From assembly GCF_910592395.1 (NCBI RefSeq), contig NC_088321.1, positions 7,752,001-7,816,000 on the forward strand: a DNA stretch of 64,000 nucleotides, written 5' to 3'. This document shows positions 42,995-54,734 of the stretch, in pieces (positions within the stretch are counted from its first letter, which is position 1; every line of letters begins with the position of its first letter). The position numbers and the translations under genes were made by a program. This DNA is from Lineus longissimus (taxonomy: Eukaryota; Nemertea; Pilidiophora; Heteronemertea; Lineidae). The notes under the pieces were generated by a model. The model saw only the letters and a program-made list of their open reading frames with translations. It searched no databases and was not told the DNA's origin.

Positions 42995-45900
42995 CATGTT
43001 TTAGACGGCCATGAATCCTGTAAGACGTGTCATTAAAAATGTCCTTATCAAAATTCACGTTTTCAACCAAACAATAAGTTACGAACAGGCATGCAATGTA
43101 CATAACTTGATCACCGCACAGGGTTTACTTCGACTCATTGTTAATGTTAATTACTCACTGAGACGATATTGATGAAATAGATTTATTTAGATGTTTTTAA
43201 TAGATGTTTAGCAAATTATTGCAAACATCTGATTGGTTATCGCTTTAATGACGTCATCACTCCTAAATATCAAGAAATAGCAGTATTTACTACTGAAAGT
43301 GGTTCTAGCTCATAGTGATGACGTTCCATCAACGGAAGCTAATTATGTATCTAACCATATTACTAGCCAAATCTGCTACAAAACAATCAAACAGACATGG
43401 TGTGATATTCTTGAATCCAACAAACGATGCTATTTTGTTTCGTTTTGTTTGTCCCTGGGCTTTTAGTACAAATTTGATTAGTAGCGCAATCTCAAACAAA
43501 ATAGTAAATCCTGACTAATACTGTAACTTTTGAGGCGCCCTACAAGTGCGAGTACTGTACCTTTTGTATTTCACTCGTTAACTAATTTTGGGCAATCAAA
43601 ACATAGCAATCGGTGATAGAAGGTAAAATTTCAAGTTATTAGATTAATTGTTTATAAAAGTATTGACGTAAAAATAAAATGCATCAATAAAGGATGATAA
43701 ATTCTGCACCAAGAGCATTTATTTACTGACAACATGAACGAAGTACATGGCAATACAACTAATATAGCCGCGTACAAAAACAGCGCTCCTAGATTAAACA
43801 TAACATTCATATATTGCAGCGTACAAAAATAAACAAACAATATTTGCGACCTGGCGATATCGGCAAGTTGTGTGTACACGATTTCGTGATGGTAAATTAA
43901 CTGTGTGCCATGAATGGTACTTAAAAATCTGTAAACAGTCCTATTTTACAGCTCATATTGAGTAAATCTTCATAATGTTAGGCCTGGGTTATCTTGAATA
44001 TATACCCTTGAATGGGTAGGACGTAGTGTGATGATGAAGAGCGGATTTACGGCTATCCGTAATTACGTCCATCTTACCGACTTTTCTTCTAAACCGGAAC
44101 CGTAGTATGTCTCGTACAATCGCACATGGCTTTGCACCTTGTACACAATGATGTACGTCTGTTCAATGGCTCCACGCTTTTCGCATGCATTGTGTGAAGG
44201 GCTGAGAAATGTACAAGGACTTCATTATGTATGACCGAGACTCACAGCAAACAGCATAAAGTCTTAGGCGGAGCTTTATATAATAATGAGCCTAAAATAT
44301 AAATGCTTTGAAGAGAAAAAAAACCCTGTCTGTTGTTCTCACACCATGATGTGTACGGAAGCGCCTTGCTTGCTTACAATTGCATTCACATCATACTGTG
44401 GTAGCAACCATAATTTTTCTGTTCCATATATACTCATCATGTTGTGTATATATCCTTTAGCTTATTTCTAAGAGTGTAGCAGGGAAAAACTTGGACATGC
44501 TAGATGAAAATTGATGCTTATTGAATGCCATATCCGTCCCAAACAGACGGAAATGAGGACGTTGGTTAAAATTTGTGCTCTCATCGTTTGATATGACTTA
44601 TAGCCGATCATGAATAGGTTATGTCAAAGTCATATCATATTGTTTTGAATATTTTTCTTGCTATCGAACCAGGGAGCATCTAGGGATCAGCTGGTGGTGT
44701 CAACTTCAAGCGCGCTTTCATTTAGTTTAACAGCAACTTCGTAGGCATAAGTTGGCATTGTGGATAAATCTTGACCGGCGTGAGTATTACACCTGGGCCA
44801 TTACATTACATTATAGGGCTGCATGGGTTTACACACATAACTCTGCCGTGTAATTGACCTTTAATAGGATGGATATTCATAGTTCCAGGTTATATAAAAG
44901 TTTTAAAAACCCAATTTAGATTAGGAAATGTTGCATAATATAGTATTTTTCATTTTGAAAAAATATTCATATTGATGATAATCAAGTGCGGTTTCGTTGG
45001 TGTATAGCACTCACCAGTGAAGCATACACTCCCGATAAATAAATGTAATCGACATGTAATAAACAACCACCCCCCCCCCCCCCGTCAGATCCTCGGTGTG
45101 CATCCTTGTCTAAACTTGGTTCAACTTTGTCCACGAGCTCGAGCTCGGCAGAAATCTTGACCTTCGAATGGTATTTTCCTAGGGGTCGGGTAACAATAGT
45201 TTATACAAGTACTGAGTGTATGTGTCCCCTGTCCCGCAATGCCCATCGCCACTGCACCTTCAACCCTCCACTTTCCCGACCACCTTTAGCTAAATACCTT
45301 ACCAGTTATCTGTGACGTCACTGATAGCGTACAAACAAAATTGCTATTCGGTGTGCCTAACATCGCCTGTAGCTACCGGAGTTTCTATTCGGGGATAGTG
45401 CCTATGGGCACTTTTGGCATATCCCACTGTTAGACTTTGATAACGCTATCAGAGTACGGATTCGTTTGACGGTCCCGACGGAACCGGTTCAATGAAAAGA
45501 TGATTGCGACGCGAATCCTGAACGTTCGTTTTGAACATACTAGGTGCATCCTAAGAGTCAAATAATTTTCAAATTTAACATTGTTTAATAAGGACGATTG
45601 CTTGTGGGAGATGGTTTCAAGGTTATCATTGACAAGAGTGTACAGAAAACATGATTGACAGGTCAGACAGCCCAATTCTATGTCCCACTGGCTACTAGAA
45701 TTGTACATTTCCAATGGTGGTCATTAATAACAGGTGGTTATAAATCTTTTGAGTGATCTGCTAGCCCTATGTAAGCGAGTATATTAGAGCGATTCATGTA
45801 ATATAGATTCCGATCCTCGACCAACACGAATATATGCCAACATCTCCGAAACGGACAACTTGAGGTGACGGGCCATGTTAGCCAAATTTGCGGACAATGT

Positions 45901-47416
45901 CGACTTTAAAATTGAATTGCTCCTAGCCATGACGGATAAACGACTCTTAGTAAAGAAATCTGGAATCTTGAAGGAATTTTGCGCACGATAAAAGCAAAAA
46001 TATATATTTTAATCACGCTGAGCTCCGTTGTCCGACACCTCAATTACCACTGGGAATCAACACAGAATAACTCTCTGCATCTCGTAACAGTGCCTCTTTT
46101 TGCTATTTAGGTCACGGTAAATGAATCAATCGCTAATTATTCACCTAAAACGCGCTAATTTCGAATTTCGAATTTTTTTTCTAGTAACCTTTCGAAAATT
46201 GAAAAAAACACTCTGTTACGTGAAAGCCAAAGTGTATCCGATGTGAATGCAACTATCAACTTCCGAATGCAGCGCTCCAAAAAAGGGCAATAAGACGTAT
46301 TTTAAAATCGTTTGTGCTTCTTACTTATCAAACAAACATCTAGCTATTCAGGTGGAATCAAAACTTCGTGATACCTGGCAGATATTAAATGTTTAAGTCA
46401 CGATGCCCCGCCTATTTAAGTAACATGATCCGTCACCTTAAATAGGTCTACATATACAATATAACGGCAACTACATAGCTATAGTCCCATCATTTTCACA
46501 GATTCTATTCAAATCCCATCGGATTGTCACATCATACTAGAAAATACCTAGATTGTCATTACGGGTTGGTTGCAGGGATTTGATCGGACATATGCCTACC
46601 CCGAAACAATTGTCAACCTACGAATTGGTCCTCAAAATCAACGACATACTCATAAGCAAGTTGCAGGGCGTCTCCACAACGTATTAGAGAGCAGACAGGC
46701 CAGTTTCTGATGATGAACACAACAGCACTACTATTCCATTGAAATTCTTACATGTAATTTAATGACTCCGATGGCATGCCAACCATTCGTCTCATCTTAA
46801 AATAAGGTTAAATTGTCATGCTTCTCCTAATCTTGACCTCCCAAAGGGACTCAACACGGTTTAAAACGTTCGGTTAAATTTTCAGGGAGAGTTGTTTCAG
46901 TTCAAAGTATCTAATCAATAGCATTTTTGAAAATGTTCGGCCAAGTTATAATCAATATGAAATACAAACGTTTCTCTCTGCTGTTGGTCATTTATTCCAT
47001 GAATTACCCCAGGACAGAATGTTAAAGGTACGGGAGTCCTTTTGCGCAAGCGCACACAATTCCCGAATCTCTAGCTTATTCGTACTACGGCAGTTCTCCC
47101 GTACCGTTTTAGTGCGCTATCAGTATATACGGAACTATAACTTGTAACTTATATTTTTGAATACCGGTATCGAGTATACCAGTATAGAGTATTCGCCGAA
47201 CGTATACACCCCCGTGTACATGTACGTGACAAGACTAAATTATGAAATGACGTTGAAAATCTTACACAACCAACACTTTTTGTTATAAGATACGAAAGAT
47301 GTATGATATTGCCTGTTATTTTGGAGTGAAAGTCAGTTTTTAAAACAAATGAAGAAATATTATCACAAAATTTTGAAGAAAAATCCCGGGCACAATGGAG
47401 CAGAAAATTAGAAAAG
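42995..47416. other. No recognised gene
   Basis: About 4.4 kb with only short frames. There is a C run at 45069-45083. I see no splice-bounded coding segments with domain character. Confidence 0.45.
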
Positions 47417-47493
47417 GGGCTGTCGTGGGACTCGAACCAGGGTCAAAGGCGTCCGAGTCCTATGCGGTATACATTCGACCAAGCCGGCTCATC
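47417..47493 (-). ncRNA. tRNA-like sequence (SINE head or tRNA pseudogene)
   Basis: On the minus strand GGCTTGGTCGAATG resembles a box A and GGTTCGAGTCC is a perfect box B, spaced as in a tRNA. The T-stem and acceptor stem do not pair properly, so it is not a functional tRNA; a tRNA-derived repeat is more likely. Confidence 0.4.
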
Positions 47494-47929
47494 TGATTGA
47501 TGCAGCCTATACCCAGTTTTATTTGTGAACCTCCTGTATGAAGCCCTTTGTCTCATGTTTCTTCACTTGAAATATTCTTCGAAAGTATTTTCACATTCGC
47601 ACGATATACTAAATTTTGATTGTTTAAATTGTTTAAATCGAAGACGCGCGCACTGTCATTGTGAAGAGTATTATTTCTGAGCCGCAGTTGAGCAACAAAA
47701 GCGTGTTGGGCATGCGCAAAATAACTCCCGAATATGTACCTTTTGCATTCGGACATAGGGATACGGGTCCCGTAGCTCAAGACAGTGCATTATAATATTC
47801 AGAGAATCGGTTTATGTTGACGTTTACACACATGAAAATGTTAATCGTTTAATCGTAATTGCTTAGCCATGAAGTTTTAATCCGGGGACGGGGATAAAAA
47901 TATATCAATATTCTCAGGGTTTCATACAG

Positions 47930-48015
47930 CGGGGGGGGGGGGGGGGATGGGGAACATATCCCCGCCACATTATTTGGTGATGGGGGGGGGCGGGGTGGGG
48001 GTGGGGGGGGGGGGG
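47930..48015. repeat. G-rich low-complexity tract
   Basis: Several G runs of 8-15 bases separated by short spacers (for example GGGGGGGGCGGGGTGGGG). Strong potential for G-quadruplexes on the + strand. Confidence 0.8.
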
Positions 48016-49588
48016 CGTGGTATATCCCCACATCATCCTGATGTTTTAAAGTCTAAAGTGGCATTTAAATATACTAAGAAGCAGTTTTAGCGTTTTCAGG
48101 TGCAAGAAGCTTTCGGAGGGGTCATTTTATAATTAAAAAAATATTTTCGATGCTTCTTTTCGTCCTGGCGGAAACCCTGATTGCGGTTCAGAAAATGTTC
48201 TGTGGTGATGTACATTATTTTTTGACACTCTGGATGTCAAAGTCATTAGCTCATTATCAATATCGAACGCCCAATGGTTTTTGATAAAACAGGTAAATCC
48301 CGATATTCATGTATATTGAGAATTCGAAATTATGAGAAACTTCCAAATTTGGGGCGCCCGTTGGGTATGCCAAAGTGTTAAACGACTGGTCGCCTGATCA
48401 CGGTTTGGTCGATAAAAGGTGTCAAGTTTACAGCCAGAGGAAATGGAACACACAACGCATACACACAACGTCACAATATAAATCAACAGGTGCGAATGGC
48501 CATGCAGAGCGTATGCCCCCCCCCCGTCCCCTCCCATTACATATGTCTGTAACAGGACTAAAGAGCGGTACATCCATGGAATAGCTATTTCCTCATTGTT
48601 AAGTTGAGCTTTTGGTGTATAACGACATTCGACAATGTTCGATTAGGTAATGAGTACAAATGGTATCACGCAAGGTCGAAATAACACTCGAGTCACGCTT
48701 CTACACTCAATCCTGCACAACTTGACGTGCCGACACGGGAAAATGGACTACTTATGCCGGGGTGGAAAAAACTACGATCTCCCTTTGTCCACAAAATACT
48801 CCAATGCCCTACGAAAGCAGCTAGCAGTCAGGCACCAATCCTGGCCTTCCCTTTGCGGGGCTTTTTCTTCCAAAAGCGATGGTAAAAAGGCCGAGCCCCT
48901 GGTGCCTCAAGACCAGAGAGCTCTGGGCAGATTGGCTCATCAGCTGGGTAAAACAATTCATCAAGGATATTAAAAACTCTGACCGCCAACCGGGATGATG
49001 CTCTCCAAACACCCTTGGCCAAAATGTTGGCTGGGAAGCATCCGGGAGAAGGGAAACTCCGAGAAAAACACGTAGGCAGATTGTGCCCTGGGCGATTAAA
49101 CTAGCTAAATTTTGCAGTAGCCAGCCTAAGTGAAAGATAATCTGACTAAACACCAGCTCTGATGGTGGAGCTGTAGGAGGCAACCCCCCCCCCCCCCCAC
49201 CCACCCCCAACGGCCGGATGTCGTAAGGCCAACCACCTCTCACAGCCCAAACAATAATAGTTACAGAAACCAACAGCAAAATAAAGTGACGTAAAAAAGA
49301 ATGACCAGACACCTGCCCGATTGTCTTACTCTGATGACACTAATTACTGGTAGGAACAAGAAACAAATTGCTTTTCAAGCTATGGCTGCCAACATCAATA
49401 TAGCTAGGCCTACTATACATGGTCATTATCAGGATACTGCAAATGTTTTTGTTTCTTGCACTTTAACCTCTTCATCTGTGTACTACTTCAAACAAATTTT
49501 AAAATGGATACCAGACACAACAGTACAAATATACCGTCTTCGGAAAAATATTTGTTCGCCATTTTTTCATAATAACTCCTAGTGAATT
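48016..49588. other. No recognised gene; C run
   Basis: A 163-codon minus-strand frame (49312-48821) crosses the C run at 49185-49198 as poly-Gly and has no known domain, so I do not accept it as a gene. Confidence 0.45.
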
Positions 49589-49680
49589 TGCCCTAGCTTA
49601 GTCGGAAGACTGAATACCTTATACGCCAGAGGTCCCGGGTTCAATCCCTGGAATGTCATTGGTGTTTTTCATCCGTTACA
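49589..49680 (+). repeat. tRNA-derived SINE head, copy 1
   Basis: CCCTAGCTTAGTCGGAAGAC (box A-like) and GGGTTCAATCCC (box B) are followed by GGAATGTCATTGGTGTTTTT and CATCCGTTACA. A related copy lies 275 bp downstream in the same orientation. Confidence 0.6.
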
Positions 49681-49865
49681 TTTGGCGCCCATCATGGTTA
49701 AATGGTAATAATAATCTATTTCCTCGATCGTGGGTATGAATTGGCTGATAAATTAACTCTTTGTATCTCGGAAGAGAAGAACACAATTATGAGCACACAA
49801 CTTTCCCGGACGGGGGAGTATTTAGTGGTGGCATAGTATATAGCCCTTGCTAGTGGGAATTTCCC

Positions 49866-49958
49866 TTTGGCCCAGTCGGTAGATAGAGTGATAACTTATT
49901 AACCAGAGGTCATGGGTCCAATCCCCGGCATGACCCAGGTGCTTTTCGTCTGTTACAA
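49866..49958 (+). repeat. tRNA-derived SINE head, copy 2
   Basis: TTGGCCCAGTCGGTAGATAG and GGGTCCAATCCC with the same downstream order as copy 1 (ACCAGAGGTCATGGG, then GGTGCTTTTCGTCTGTTACA). More diverged in box A. Confidence 0.6.
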
Positions 49959-50643
49959 TAATCATGCAACAAATAGTGAGTATTTATCATTGTTATGAGA
50001 GTAAGTGCTGTGAGAACATTACGATGTAGTTTATAGTATATTTACCGCATTATCGGATTTCTTCTTCCTCTCATTCACATTATTCGGACATCTTCAACGG
50101 CAGATATTCATTGATGCTATTATCAACTAAGCAGACAACCATTTTTAGGTGGCAACATGGGGTTGATAAGTGTGTATACTCTCCAAGAAAATAAGACTAG
50201 AATGTGCTATTTAATAAGATCTAATTTAGTGATCACTCTTTGAGACAACAAGAAGAGCGAAACGTGGATTTATAGATGATCCCGGTGATAATGAAATAAT
50301 TGCGAACTTACACCTGCAGGCGTGCTGAAACTAATAAACGCACCGAAGAACATTATAGCCGATTGTAAAATGTATTTCAGACGCAACAAGTTGCTTTTCC
50401 ATTCCCATGCTTTCTGCTCATTTAGAAAGAAGGCTCACCAAATTAGCTCTCAATATAAAGAGCCTGTTAGTTTCTCTCTTACTTCTTTAGATAGTGCCGT
50501 ATTAAGTAGAGCAGTGCAATAATGACCCTGAAAAGGGATCGGAGGCATGTGCCAGTCGAAGGTGACGTTTCAGTCAGGGGTCAGCACTGTGTTTTGCCTC
50601 GATTTAAACATTCGTTCTGGGCATGGGGCGTGGTTTTTTAAAT

Positions 50644-50817
50644 GTCGTAAATCTAAAATCGTCCAATCTTTGAGGAATTATACTCGAAATTCGTCATAGA
50701 ATTCGTAAATCTGGAGCGATTTTGATCATTGTCGTGAATCTAAAATCGTCCAATCTTGGAGGAATTATACTCGAAATTCGTCATAGAATTCGTAAATCTG
50801 GAGCGATTTTGATCATT
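50644..50817 (+). repeat. Tandem duplication of an 87-bp unit
   Basis: Two head-to-tail copies (50644-50730 and 50731-50817) starting GTCGTAAATCTAAAATCGTC and ending GCGATTTTGATCATT, differing at two or three positions. Not coding. Confidence 0.9.
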
Positions 50818-52480
50818 CAAAGGCGGATTGTAGCTAAAACGCTCATGTACGAAATGGAACATACTGCGCATCTAATGTACGCATGTACTCAGTAGTGCAA
50901 TTAACTACGCACCCTTGACTACCACACGCTAGTCTCTACGGCTCACGAGAGATGGCGTGACAGATCGAGGCCGAGTCGGTACCAGAGATGGATTACAAAG
51001 GAGCGGACCTAATTACTATAAAGTAAACACAACGGCCTTTGTTCGTTCATTGTGTGCGGGGTGTAATTACAAGATTAAAAATAGGGCATAAGCTCGTTGT
51101 TTCTCCTGTCAAGTATAATTCCTCCAAGGTCCAATTTACCTCCATTTTACCTAATTTTGAACAAAAGAGCAGCTTGGCCTACACATTTTCTTTCCAAGAT
51201 ATGGCAAGACGTGTTCACCGGGTTTACGAAACTGTTGTCATATGCGTCAACATTTTTTCGGCTGATTTATGCCTGTGAAGTTGGTATTAAGCTGTGAAAC
51301 AATTAGACGTGATGAATGGCGATCACAAAAAGGGCATCCGAAATTTGGGTAGTAAGCGGTGGTGCCCCCCATCATCACCTAGGTCATTCAATTGCCGCCA
51401 CCACTGTATTGTTTGTCAGCATCACTCCGAAAACACGAAACACGAAAAAGTTTGGCCTTGTGAATCATATTAGCCTCGGAGACCAAAACGAGAGTGTACA
51501 CGTACATTAACTACACTCCGTCATGCCACATGAAAAAGAAAGGTCAATCAGCGTCTTGTTGTGAATCATCAGGATCCGCTTAAAAAATCCAGAAAATATC
51601 AGGTTTATAGATAATTGCTCGCTTCCCCTGCGAGGCACACTGATTAACTCTGAATGATATGAATGCATCTTCAAGTGATTTCGCGCCAAAACATCGATAA
51701 AGTTAACGGACTGTCCCGAAGGTTTCCGAATGAGCACCTTGAATATCTGACAAACATAAACAAAGATGGTTATTGGTTGAAGACAAAAGCACGTGTGCAA
51801 AATCTCGTGCAAATAAAAATGTCGCTTCCGGAATCGGGCACTGTCATTCTTGTAACACTTCAAAATACACGAACTGCATGACTTGTTTACGACTTGGTCG
51901 GGTCGTCCCCATATGTCCCGGATTCTATGTATTCAGCATGATGAGGTTCTATGCACCCGACTAACATTATTTTTTCACGATAAACGTAATGGCGTCATTG
52001 TTGTTACCGTTGTCGACAGAGATGCAATCTACATGCTTAGAGATGCGCTGCACTTTCCTATCTTGAAGTGCAAAAATTAGACATTAGTGAAAAGCGAGGA
52101 AGCATTGTGCGTTTTATTAGTGAAAACACACAGAAAGTTCAGAATCATTGGCCTGTAATGACCTTATGAACCGATCATTGAAATGGCAGGCGATGTGTGG
52201 AGGATGACGTCATTGTCGTTACCGTTGTCGTTTATCGTTCGAGTTCTTAACCTCCCTGCTTTCCCCCGAAAAACGATAGAATTATCGAATTTTAAAGAGA
52301 TGAGAGTTTTAAAGAGATATCTGTATCAGTATTGAAATCGACAGGGTCATGTTACGGATTTTTGCTACATACAGAATCCATATCGGATCACGGATCTCGG
52401 TGATCAACTAGGATGTCGGGGAAGAAGAGAAGGAGTTAGGTGATGAGGGACTCAGTGCCGAGGAATCTGAGCAAATTGTT
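50818..52480. other. No recognised gene
   Basis: Short frames only. Nothing with domain character or repeat structure was found. Confidence 0.4.
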
Positions 52481-52765
52481 GCAAATTCAGACTTTAAACT
52501 TCGAAGCCGAGGCCGAGCAAGAAAAATAAGCAGTCGCGACAGAAGAATTTAGACTTGCTCAATTGGCGGAGGAGGAAGCGTTTATGAGCTTTAACGGCGA
52601 AGGCGAAACGATGATTTGGAGGCTAAAAGTGAAAATCTCCACTGCCAAAGCAGAACTGTTGGCTAGATTTGTGGTCCCTGTTGGAAAACCTGTTAGTGTT
52701 TATAGGTCAAAATCAAGTAGCGCGTTTCTGAATCCGAGGGCAATGTCAGTAGGATCCTACTAGAA
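52480..52765 (+). pseudogene. Pao-type Gag N-terminus, decayed
   Basis: The frame EEFRLAQLAEEEAFMSFN followed by MIWRLKVKISTAKAELLARF is a charged helical stretch like the N-terminal coiled coil of Pao Gag proteins. A TAA lies upstream in the same frame. It precedes, in the right order, the clearer Gag pieces at 53736 and 54740, which is the main reason for the call. Confidence 0.4.
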
Positions 52766-52767
52766 TA

Positions 52768-53656
52768 GTCCTCTGAAGAGAACAGTAAGTCATGTAATAG
52801 GTCAACATGATAAGCAATTGTCTGATTACGAGGGGCAAAAGTTATAGGTGATGTCATTTTCACTGCTGTTTTAAATTTTACCAGAGATAGGCCTACAAAT
52901 TCGAAGTATTAAATCCTAAATTCACAGGAAAACAATTAATTTAGGAAAAATATAAATTTTGGTTGAGTCTGTCTGCAGTTTGGCAAAATGAATATCCCAG
53001 TCACGTTTGCCATGGGCTGTGCAGTCGCGATCATCCGACGTTTTGATTGCTGCTCTAGTTGTTGGAGATGATTCAGTTTCGGGCATTTAGAGTAGAATAA
53101 TCAGATGCCCATCCACCATATCCCGACCAGGGCGATATGGTGTCATATCCCAACAGGAAATATGGCGTCGGGTATCTTTCAGCCGTTTGTATGCGGGGTG
53201 AGGGCAGCAATCTCTCGAAGAAGGACTCCAAACCTGTTAGGATCGTGCCGAAGTCGACAAAGGCTGCTTCATGAGCCCAAGTCCCTTTGAACGTCATTTG
53301 ATCATTCCTACCAGCCATTGGGTTGGTTGTGGACTGGAATATAGTTCCAGAACTGTTCAGACCTAGAACTGTTCAACTGTACCGATAGATCTGAACAGTT
53401 CTAACAATACAATAGAAGGGAATGTTCTGTCACTGTTCCAACCAACACCACATTTCAATGGTTAGCGATGTCTAGCCTAAATAAACAGAAAGATCACTGT
53501 CATGATCAATTATAAAATGACACACCTTTATCAATAGGATTATCCATCGAATACAAAATAAAATCGTGCCCATTTCACTGATTACCTCACCTGCCTATTT
53601 CAATTATGCAACCTGGCCCGGTACTCAGGATATTAGAACTGTTCTCTTCAGAGGAC
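52768..53656. repeat. 19-bp inverted repeat pair
   Basis: GTCCTCTGAAGAGAACAGT at 52768-52786 recurs inverted at 53638-53656, with no mismatch. The segment between interrupts the decayed Gag, so these may be ends of an inserted element. No target duplication seen. Inside, around 53345-53402, GAACTGTTCAG and CTGAACAGTTC form a small hairpin. Confidence 0.45.
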
Positions 53657-53735
53657 AACTCCACTCAGATAGAGATTCGCATAAACCTAGGGTGCAAATT
53701 ACTGACATGAGTACCTTGGTTCGCGGATGTCAAAG

Positions 53736-53778
53736 GCAATGGAAGCCTTCCAGGACATTATCAGAAAACAGAATGGAA
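53736..53778 (+). pseudogene. Pao Gag fragment before Helitron insertion
   Basis: AMEAFQDIIRKQNG is the helix that in Pao Gag proteins precedes the F-D-G-D-P segment. It stops exactly where the second Helitron begins; the continuation (VFSGDPMQFRFLVRVFEH) is at about 54740. Confidence 0.55.
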
Positions 53779-54672
53779 CTAGAAATTTGAAATTTGCTTG
53801 TCAGCAAATGTGATAGCCCCCACTTGTACGTTGGGGTATTGCTGGAATCTTCAACCGCCAGTATTGGGAAGAAGGGAAAGAACAGGAAGATATAAAGAAA
53901 TATATTAGAAATTTGAAGTTGCTTGGCAGCAAATTCGATATCCCCCACGGGCCCACACAGTACACGTATGGAGGAGTGAAGTCTATTCCGTTTCGCGGAT
54001 GATCTATTTCCGGACAAACAAGCTCGCGCTTTCTCAAAATCACAAACTCAATAACATTTAAACAGCACCCTAACCTTTCAGATGGGCAGAATGGATCATC
54101 GATAAGCATTTAAGGCTATTCCTTTATTTCATTCCTACATTCAACCGTCGTTCTTTGCTCAAAATACTTGACAGCTCGCCACTTCGGCAAAGAGATACCG
54201 CCGCCATGATGCAAAAAACATGTGGTAATGTTTGTCCGCAATGTATTGTGGGTAAGGAGTTACCGTGTGCTTTTCTTAAAATAGCCGATGTCAACAAAGG
54301 GGGCCGAGTATCTTTGGATCTAGCCTTACCCATGATGCATGAGGATATGACGTCACCATTACGGGGCGGAGCTTATGCTAATGTACGTGTGATTGACAGA
54401 ATCGCGTCGGAGATTTGAAAGCAAATCAGAAAATCGGCGCATAAAAACGCTTCAAAGTCATCAAACTTATCCAAATTTCGAAAAAATATTTGCCAGGTGC
54501 ACTAGATCGAGTTTAGTTTGATGGGAAGGGGTGACAGTTTTTCTGTTGAAATAGCAGTTTTTCTGGACTACCTCCATAATATAACCTGGGAAGAATGCAG
54601 AAGCCTAGTACCTTCTCCTAGTAATCTCAATATAGACCCCACATTTGTTGTATGTAGGGTCTATAATAACAG
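53779..54672 (-). mobile_element. Non-autonomous Helitron, copy 2
   Basis: Reading minus, the 3' end has a hairpin (ATTTGCTTGACAAGCAAAT), a short spacer, and CTAG at 53782-53779, followed by host T. A second terminus of the same type (GAATTTGCTGCCAAGCAACT then AATTTCTAA) lies about 135 bp further inside. The 5' end is marked by a hairpin (TAGACCCTACA...TGTGGGGTCTA) near 54633-54665; the exact first base is uncertain. It shares the ACGGGGCGGAGCTTATGCTA block with copy 1 at 8646-9807. It splits a decayed Pao gag gene. Confidence 0.65.
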
Positions 54673-54734
54673 AGTCGCTCGCTGGTGAAAGGAAATTTGA
54701 AAACGTCGTTGCCAGCACGAACCATTCTGTACAG

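Noticed and set aside
47417-47493. Functional tRNA gene
   Set aside because: Box B is perfect but T-stem and acceptor stem do not pair; kept only as tRNA-like.
48821-49312. 163-codon minus-strand frame with hydrophobic start and poly-Gly
   Set aside because: Poly-Gly comes from the C run; no domain, no splice context, low-complexity.
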